From contig DNJW01000121.1 in NCBI GenBank assembly GCA_003488965.1, positions 1 through 6,075 on the forward strand: a stretch of 6,075 nt of DNA, in the 5' to 3' direction. Below are positions 1 through 3,920 of the stretch, in pieces. Under the pieces are notes generated by a model that was not told the origin of the DNA, searched no databases, and saw nothing but the letters and a program-made list of their open reading frames with translations. The position numbers and the translations under genes were made by a program. Source of the DNA: Lachnospiraceae bacterium. GTDB lineage: Bacteria > Bacillota > Clostridia > Lachnospirales > Lachnospiraceae. Every line of letters starts with the position of its first letter. Position 1 is the stretch's first letter.

Positions 1-100
1 TCTGCTGCGTTTTTTGTGAAGCGGGAGCGGGGCGCACGTGGAAATATGTTCTCTGGCTGCGCGGACGGCTAACAAAACAAACAAAAGTCATCCCCCACAT
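1..100. other. Unassigned GC-richer patch at the window edge
   Basis: I cannot assign this stretch. It is clearly richer in G and C between about 20 and 70 than the AT-rich DNA that follows. On the plus strand two frames are open from the edge and stop at 72 and 104, so it could hold the 3' end of an upstream gene, but neither peptide resembles the C terminus of pyruvate formate-lyase, the usual neighbour of pflA. On the minus strand an ATG at 100 (with AAGGA about 12 nt upstream) opens a frame running off the window edge for 33 codons, rich in Arg, Ser, Pro and Gln. A weak inverted repeat (GCGCA 32-36, TGCGC 58-62) is present. It may be a gene remnant, an intergenic repeat or chance open frames. 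Confidence 0.25.
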
Positions 101-105
101 CTAAT

Positions 106-133
106 TTGCAATTCCTTAAATTTCTGCTATACT
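106..133 (+). promoter_or_regulatory. Predicted sigma-A promoter of pflA
   Basis: A -35 like TTGCAA (106-111) is followed after 16 bp by the -10 TATACT (128-133). The -10 is preceded by TG at 125-126, making an extended -10 (TGCTATACT). Transcription would start near 140, leaving a leader of about 68 nt before the pflA start. This means pflA has its own promoter and is not simply the tail of an upstream pfl operon. The assignment is from motif match only. Confidence 0.6.
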
Positions 134-138
134 AATAA

Positions 139-160
139 TAAACGAAATCAATGTCGTTTA
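139..160. promoter_or_regulatory. Inverted repeat at the pflA transcription start, possible operator
   Basis: A perfect 7-bp inverted repeat, TAAACGA (139-145) and TCGTTTA (154-160), flanks an 8-bp spacer. It starts 5 bp after the predicted -10 box, so it covers the expected start point, where a bound repressor would block initiation. It could also fold as a small hairpin at the 5' end of the mRNA. I do not recognise the motif as that of a named regulator. The upstream in-frame ATG at 151 lies in its spacer, another reason to doubt that codon as the pflA start. Confidence 0.4.
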
Positions 161-207
161 CTATAATAGAAGGACTAGACCACCTATCCGAAAGGAGACG
201 ATACATT

Positions 208-954
208 ATGCAAGGAAGAATCCATTCATTAGAAAGCTTTGGAACCGTAGACGGTCCCGGTACACGTTTCGTTGTGTTTGTACAAGGGTGCCCTATGCGT
301 TGCGCCTACTGCCACAATCCCGATACCTGGCCCATGGACGGCGGAACTCTTATGGAGCCGGAAGAAATCTTTGAACAGTATAGACGGAATAAACCCTTTT
401 ATAAATCCGGCGGAATTACCGTAACCGGAGGCGAACCCCTGATGCAGGTTGATTTTCTTATTGACCTATTCACAATTGCTAAAAAAGAAAATGTCCATAC
501 TTGCATTGATACCTCCGGCATCGCTTATAAACCGCAAAATACAGAATGGATAAAAAAACTGGATTATCTTATGACGCTGACCGATTTAGTAATGCTTGAT
601 ATAAAGCATATTGACCCGGTAAAGCATCAAGAACTGACCTCTCAGCCTAATGATGGCATTTTGGCATTTGCTGCTTATCTCAATGAAAAACATGTGGATA
701 TGTGGATTCGCCATGTTGTTGTCCCCGGCATCACTGACGACGACAAATATCTTTTTGAATTGGGCTATTTTATCGGACAGTTCGATAACCTGAAAGCTAT
801 TGATGTATTGCCCTATCACACAATGGGCGAAGCGAAATATGAAAAATTGGGAATGACCTATAAGCTTGCCGGCGTTCCTGCCATGGATAAAAACAAAGTA
901 ATAGACAAAAAGCAAGTCATTCTGGATGGCATTAAAAAACGCCGCAATTTATAA
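208..954 (+). CDS. pflA: Pyruvate formate-lyase activating enzyme (radical SAM)
   Basis: This 248-residue cytoplasmic protein is a glycyl-radical-enzyme activase. It uses a [4Fe-4S] cluster and S-adenosylmethionine to place the glycyl radical on pyruvate formate-lyase, which then splits pyruvate into formate and acetyl-CoA in anaerobes. The radical SAM motif CxxxCxxC is at Cys28, Cys32 and Cys35, followed by HNPDTW (36-41). Also visible are GGEP (74-77, SAM binding), DTSG (101-104), DIKH (131-134), and RHVVVPGITD (168-177). The length matches the E. coli enzyme, and there is no inserted ferredoxin domain of the kind found in activases of other glycyl-radical enzymes, which favours PFL as the target. 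The ATG at 208 is chosen because AAAGGAG lies at 191-197 and homologues begin just before the G-R-I-H-S segment; the in-frame ATG at 151 has no binding site and adds 19 unrelated residues. No pflB is present in the window. Confidence 0.95.
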   Translation: MQGRIHSLESFGTVDGPGTRFVVFVQGCPMRCAYCHNPDTWPMDGGTLMEPEEIFEQYRRNKPFYKSGGITVTGGEPLMQVDFLIDLFTIAKKENVHTCIDTSGIAYKPQNTEWIKKLDYLMTLTDLVMLDIKHIDPVKHQELTSQPNDGILAFAAYLNEKHVDMWIRHVVVPGITDDDKYLFELGYFIGQFDNLKAIDVLPYHTMGEAKYEKLGMTYKLAGVPAMDKNKVIDKKQVILDGIKKRRNL

Positions 955-963
955 AAGGTTCCT

Positions 964-983
964 CTTGTATTTACACAAGTTTT
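964..983 (+). terminator. Weak hairpin after pflA, possible terminator
   Basis: CTTGT (964-968) and ACAAG (975-979) can form a 5-bp stem with a 6-nt loop, followed by TTTT (980-983), 10 nt after the pflA stop codon. The stem is short and AT-rich, so termination would be inefficient and some readthrough into the ferredoxin gene is likely. The same bases overlap the possible -35 of the next promoter, and the TTGT/ACAA dyad could instead be a protein-binding site. Confidence 0.3.
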
Positions 984-993
984 ATATTAAAAT
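965..993 (+). promoter_or_regulatory. Candidate promoter of the ferredoxin gene
   Basis: TTGTAT (965-970) and TAAAAT (988-993) are 17 bp apart, which would start transcription near 1000. The -35 is only a half match. An alternative pair is TTTACA (970-975) with TAAATA (993-998), also 17 bp apart. Either way the start falls just before the palindrome at 1005-1022. The presence of a promoter is more certain than which pair is used. Confidence 0.45.
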
Positions 994-1004
994 AAATACA
1001 GAGT

Positions 1005-1022
1005 TTGATAACAATTTATCAA
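1005..1022. promoter_or_regulatory. Rex-like operator before the ferredoxin gene
   Basis: TTGATAA (1005-1011) and TTATCAA (1016-1022) form a perfect 7-4-7 palindrome. Rex, the NADH/NAD+-sensing repressor of Firmicutes, binds 18-bp sites of the form TTGTGAA-N4-TTCACAA, with TTGTTAA-N4-TTAACAA in clostridia. The arm length, spacing and outer TTG/CAA here are the same. The site lies just downstream of the predicted start point, where binding would block transcription. Assignment to Rex is inference: an FNR-type site has a similar half-site (TTGAT) but a 4-bp shorter centre, so it fits less well. Confidence 0.5.
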
Positions 1023-1053
1023 TAACGATACACCTATAAAGGAGGATTTCACT

Positions 1054-1224
1054 ATGGCATACGTAATCAATGATTCTTGTGTTAGCTGCGGAGCTTGTCA
1101 GGGACAATGTCCTGTTGGCGCTATCAGCGAAGGTGACGGCAAGTTTGAAATTGATCCCAACACATGTATTGAATGCGGTTCTTGTGCAGGCGGCTGCCCT
1201 GTTGGTGCTATTTCACAAGAATAA
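1054..1224 (+). CDS. Clostridial-type 2[4Fe-4S] ferredoxin
   Basis: This small gene encodes 56 residues and starts at an ATG 8 nt after a perfect AAAGGAGG (1038-1045). It carries two CxxCxxCxxxCP motifs: Cys9, Cys12, Cys15, Cys19-Pro and Cys38, Cys41, Cys44, Cys48-Pro. Each motif is followed by V-G-A-I, which shows the internal duplication typical of clostridial ferredoxins. In this family the first three cysteines of one motif and the last of the other hold each cluster. The protein is a soluble low-potential electron carrier, serving for example pyruvate:ferredoxin oxidoreductase, hydrogenase or Rnf. Its position right after pflA suggests, but does not prove, that it can reduce the cluster of the activating enzyme. 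It has its own promoter region, a Rex-like palindrome and a strong terminator, so it is probably a single-gene unit with high expression. Confidence 0.95.
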   Translation: MAYVINDSCVSCGACQGQCPVGAISEGDGKFEIDPNTCIECGSCAGGCPVGAISQE

Positions 1225-1237
1225 AACATAACTCAAA

Positions 1238-1268
1238 GGCCTCCCATCAAACGATGGAAGGCTTTTTT
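1238..1268 (+). terminator. Intrinsic terminator of the ferredoxin gene
   Basis: GCCTCCCATC (1239-1248) pairs with GATGGAAGGC (1253-1262) with a single C/A mismatch and an AAAC loop, followed by six T residues (1263-1268). It begins 14 nt after the ferredoxin stop codon. In the minus direction the hairpin is followed by only three T residues, so it should work mainly for plus-strand transcripts. The stop codon and last codons of the opposing MerR-like gene lie inside it. Confidence 0.85.
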
Positions 1269-1927
1269 CTTTCCCCAAACCGATGCGGCTTATCTTTTTC
1301 CTTTCTTTTTCCTCTTTTGCTGTAATTCCTCAAAAGCTCGTCCACCTTTTTATAATGCTCCTCCTCCCGCTTTCTGCGTTCATTCTCCCTCTCTTCTTCT
1401 TTTTCCTCCTGCTGGCGAAATTGGTAATCCATTTCCTTCAGCACACTTTGCTTAATTTCTTCACACAGCTCCCTATTGCTCTCTTTTACCGCCTCACTGA
1501 TAATATGCTGCAGCAGCACCTGAAGCCTGTAACTCTTTTCTTCTTTGCTTTCCTGATTCCTCTCTGCCAGCTCTCTTTTTCCAATAATTTCTATCATATG
1601 CTTCTCCTGCTCGCTTATCACTCTTCCCCCGTTTTCATTATCTGAATGTTCTCTATAAACTATCATACTCTCTGGAATCTCCTTACTCATTAATCTTTCT
1701 AGTTTACCGTCCTTTAACACCATGCGAATCGCCTTCAACTGCAGCCCCTGCTCCTTTAATCTTTTTATTTCCCTGAAACGCTCCACATCTTCTGCTGTGT
1801 AATATCTGTGCCCCAGTTCATTTCTCTTAATAGGAATGTTCAATTCTTCTTCCCAATATCTAAGAACATGAGATTCTACCTCTACCTGCTTCGCTGCATC
1901 AGAAATCAAATACCGTACTTGTTCCAT
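1247..1927 (-). CDS. MerR-type DNA-binding protein with charged C-terminal coiled coil
   Basis: The 226-residue product starts with a MerR-like winged helix-turn-helix domain at about 6-73. Y-L-I-S-D-A-A forms the first helix, V-L-R-Y-W-E-E-E-L the recognition region, and R-N-E-L-G-H-R-Y-Y-T the wing, followed by A-E-D-V-E-R-F. There is no visible ligand-binding domain and no cysteine-rich metal site. Residues about 105-200 are predicted helical and very rich in Glu, Lys and Arg (173-192 nearly all charged), suggesting a coiled coil, and the tail at 203-222 is strongly basic. This layout resembles B. subtilis RacA, a chromosome-anchoring protein, as well as plasmid-type MerR-like proteins, so it may be structural rather than a classical regulator. 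The ATG at 1927 is chosen because AAAGGAGG (1947-1940) and AAAGG (1937-1933) precede it; the earlier ATG at 1966 lies upstream of these sites. It follows dnaB but is separated from it by a terminator. True function unknown. Confidence 0.8.
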   Translation of the reverse strand: MEQVRYLISDAAKQVEVESHVLRYWEEELNIPIKRNELGHRYYTAEDVERFREIKRLKEQGLQLKAIRMVLKDGKLERLMSKEIPESMIVYREHSDNENGGRVISEQEKHMIEIIGKRELAERNQESKEEKSYRLQVLLQHIISEAVKESNRELCEEIKQSVLKEMDYQFRQQEEKEEERENERRKREEEHYKKVDELLRNYSKRGKRKEKDKPHRFGERKKPSIV

Positions 1928-1966
1928 GCTTTCCTTTCTCCTCCTTTCTATTATGTAAAAAAGCAC

Positions 1967-2001
1967 AAAAAGAGGACAGCTAATCTAAGCTAATCCTCTT
2001 T
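1967..2001 (-). terminator. Intrinsic terminator of the gdpP-rplI-dnaB operon
   Basis: An 8-bp perfect stem, AAAGAGGA (1969-1976) with TCCTCTTT (1994-2001), is extended by an inner AGCT/AGCT stem (1978-1981, 1988-1991) around a 6-nt loop. Read on the minus strand, the stem runs into five T residues (1971-1967), then a second T run at 1962-1957. It lies 56 nt after the dnaB stop codon. The 3' half of the plus-strand reading lacks a comparable T tract, so the direction is minus. Some readthrough probably feeds the MerR-like gene, for which no clear separate promoter was found. Confidence 0.75.
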
Positions 2002-2002
2002 C

Positions 2003-2049
2003 GTAAACCGACTGTTTATTGCCTGCTGTCCGGTTTTACCTGACCGCAG
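2003..2049 (-). repeat. Overlapping inverted repeats just after dnaB
   Basis: Two alternative dyads sit between the dnaB stop and its terminator. One pairs bases 2023-2034 with 2038-2049 (10 of 12 bp, 3-nt loop). The other pairs GTAAACCG (2003-2010) with CGGTTTTAC (2031-2039), with one bulged T. They share bases and so exclude each other. Neither is followed by a T run on the minus strand. They may be 3'-end mRNA structure, or the remains of an operator for the MerR-like gene. Confidence 0.35.
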
Positions 2050-2056
2050 CATTTCT

Positions 2057-3385
2057 CTATTTCTGCATATTTGCAAATTTTGTATATTCGGGCAGCCATA
2101 CAAGTTCTATGGTGCCAATCGGCCCGTTTCTCTGCTTTGCAATAATAATTTCTGCTATGCCTTTTCTGTCTGTATCTTTATTATAATAATCGTCACGGTA
2201 TATAAACATAACCACATCCGCATCCTGTTCGATAGCCCCGGACTCTCTTAAGTCCGAAAGCATCGGACGGTGATCCGGTCTTTGTTCCACCGCACGGCTT
2301 AGCTGCGAAAGCGCCAGTACCGGCACTCCCAGTTCTCTGGCCAAGGCCTTTAAGGAACGGGATATATCCGAAATCTCCTGCTGCCTGGAATCGTTTTTTC
2401 CGCTTCCTGACATTAATTGAAGATAATCAATAATAACCATCTTTAAATCATGTTCCAATTTATATTTTCTGCACTTGGAGCGCATCTCCCCTATTGTAAT
2501 TCCCGGCGTGTCATCAATAATTAAATTAGATTTTCCGATTACGCCTGCACTTTCTATCAGTTTTTCCCATTCACTGTCCGAAAGGCTTCCGGTCCTTAGC
2601 TTCTGGGCATCCACCTTTGATTCCAGCGAAAAAAGTCTGTTTACCAGCTGTTCCTTTGACATCTCCAGACTAAATATAGCTACTGCCTGGTTCAGCTTAA
2701 AAGCCACATGCTGGGCAATATTCAGCACAAATGCCGTTTTCCCCATAGAAGGACGGGCGGCTATCAGCACCAAATCCGAAGGCTGCATCCCCGCTGTACG
2801 ATAATCCAAATCAATAAATCCGGTTGCAATGCCAGTCACATTTCCTTTATTTTTTGAGGCTTTTTCTATCTGGTCCATAGCGTTCATAACCACCTGACGG
2901 ATAGGCACAAAATCCTCTGAATTTCTTTTCTGTACCAGGTTAAAAACCCGCTTTTCCGTATCCTCTAATATGACCTCCAGGCTTTCCTTGCCCACATAAC
3001 ATGTATTGGCTATCTCTTCATTCAGCTTAATCAAGCGCCTGAGCATGGACTTTTCGGCTACTATATTCGCATAATGCTTAATATTTGCAGAGGTAGGAAC
3101 TGCGTTAAGCAAATCCCTGATATATTCCAAACTGCTTACCTCCGGCGGCACATCCTTCTCTCTAAGCCTGTCCTGCAAGGTAACCATGTCTACCGGTTTT
3201 CCTTCGTCATTTAATTCTACCATTGCTGCAAAAAGAGTTCCGCACTGCCTGCTGTAGAAATCCTCTTCCGTCACTATTTCGGATGCGGATACAATTGCAT
3301 CCTGATCCATAATCATGGCACCGATTACCGACTGCTCCGCCTCTATACTATGCGGCAAAACTCTTTTCAGCAACGCCTCTTCCAT
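2057..3385 (-). CDS. dnaB: Replicative DNA helicase DnaB
   Basis: This is the hexameric helicase that unwinds DNA at the replication fork, called DnaC in B. subtilis. The 442-residue length is normal. The N-terminal primase-interacting domain spans about 8-112, with H-S-I-E-A-E-Q-S-V-I-G near its start, followed by a linker near 165-180 and the RecA-like ATPase domain. Walker A is ARPSMGKT (210-217), the catalytic Glu is in S-L-E-M (Glu241), Walker B is V-I-I-D-Y-L-Q-L (Asp320), the sensor Gln is in A-L-S-Q-L-S-R (Gln361), followed by DLRESG (378-383) and the arginine finger region K-Q-R-N-G (417-421). The ATG at 3385 matches the usual family N terminus. A GTG at 3394, three codons earlier with GAGGT 6 nt upstream, is a real alternative. 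It follows rplI by about 40 bp and is probably co-transcribed with it. No intein or frameshift is seen. Confidence 0.97.
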   Translation of the reverse strand: MEEALLKRVLPHSIEAEQSVIGAMIMDQDAIVSASEIVTEEDFYSRQCGTLFAAMVELNDEGKPVDMVTLQDRLREKDVPPEVSSLEYIRDLLNAVPTSANIKHYANIVAEKSMLRRLIKLNEEIANTCYVGKESLEVILEDTEKRVFNLVQKRNSEDFVPIRQVVMNAMDQIEKASKNKGNVTGIATGFIDLDYRTAGMQPSDLVLIAARPSMGKTAFVLNIAQHVAFKLNQAVAIFSLEMSKEQLVNRLFSLESKVDAQKLRTGSLSDSEWEKLIESAGVIGKSNLIIDDTPGITIGEMRSKCRKYKLEHDLKMVIIDYLQLMSGSGKNDSRQQEISDISRSLKALARELGVPVLALSQLSRAVEQRPDHRPMLSDLRESGAIEQDADVVMFIYRDDYYNKDTDRKGIAEIIIAKQRNGPIGTIELVWLPEYTKFANMQK

Positions 3386-3425
3386 TGCCGCCACCTTATT
3401 ACCTCTTGTCTTTCAGCAACTTTGT

Positions 3426-3875
3426 TTATTCCGCTTCCTGCACCTTTACCTTAAGTTTTCCCGTTACCTTAGGATGCAGCTTTACTGCCACTTCATATAC
3501 CCCAAGACTTTTAATCGCTTCCGGCATCTGAATCTTCTTTTTATCAATTTCCATGTTGCACTGTGTCTTTGCTGCCTCCGCAATCTCTTTCGAGGATACG
3601 GAACCAAAACTCTTTCCTCCCTCTCCCGTCTTAATGCGGACAACCACTTCCTTTGATTCCAGTTCCTCCGCAAATGCTTTAGCAGCTTCCAGCTGCTCCT
3701 TTGCAATTTTAGCCTCATTAGCTTTCTTCAGTTTCAAATCGTTCATATTTTGATTGTTTGCTTCCACACCAAGCTTTTTAGGCAATACATAATTCCTTGC
3801 ATAGCCATCGCTTATCTCCACAACATCCCCTTTTTTTCCAAGCTTCTTTACATCCTCTAATAAAATTACTTTCAT
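3426..3875 (-). CDS. rplI: 50S ribosomal protein L9
   Basis: The 149-residue protein binds domain V of 23S rRNA at the base of the L1 stalk and helps keep the reading frame. The L9 signature runs from Gly13 to Lys33 (L-G-K-K-G-D-V-V-E-I-S-D-G-Y-A-R-N-Y then V-L-P-K). The N-terminal rRNA-binding domain (about 1-50) is joined by the long exposed helix (about 45-75, Ala/Lys/Glu rich) to the C-terminal domain (about 76-149), which contains G-K-S-F-G-S-V-S-S-K-E-I. The length is that of the family. The ATG at 3875 has AAGGG 8 nt upstream. It lies between gdpP (45 bp before) and dnaB, the conserved Firmicutes order, and has no separate promoter that I can see. Confidence 0.98.
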   Translation of the reverse strand: MKVILLEDVKKLGKKGDVVEISDGYARNYVLPKKLGVEANNQNMNDLKLKKANEAKIAKEQLEAAKAFAEELESKEVVVRIKTGEGGKSFGSVSSKEIAEAAKTQCNMEIDKKKIQMPEAIKSLGVYEVAVKLHPKVTGKLKVKVQEAE

Positions 3876-3920
3876 ACTAAAAACCCTTGCCTTTCCTCAT
3901 ATGCATAAACTTAATATTGT

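Noticed and set aside
14..20. TTGTGAA half-site that could belong to a Rex operator before pflA
   Set aside because: The matching TTCACAA arm is absent 4 bp downstream, and the site is more than 80 bp upstream of the pflA -35.
151..207. Earlier in-frame ATG giving pflA a 19-residue N-terminal extension
   Set aside because: It lies in the spacer of an inverted repeat about 11 nt after the predicted transcript start, has no ribosome binding site, and the extension does not resemble the family; the ATG at 208 has a good site.
1283..1645. Plus-strand open frame rich in Leu and Phe, resembling a membrane protein
   Set aside because: It is the complement of the Glu/Lys-rich coiled-coil codons of the MerR-like gene, which gives Leu/Phe-rich antisense translation by composition alone; no binding site or promoter is seen.
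1928..1966. Earlier ATG for the MerR-like protein (13 extra residues)
   Set aside because: The strong AAAGGAGG site lies inside this extension and points to the ATG at 1927; the extension also abuts the T tract of the upstream terminator.
3482..3718. Minus-strand open frame rich in Arg and Lys inside rplI
   Set aside because: It is a frame-shifted reading of the intact L9 gene, and its basic character follows from L9 codon use.
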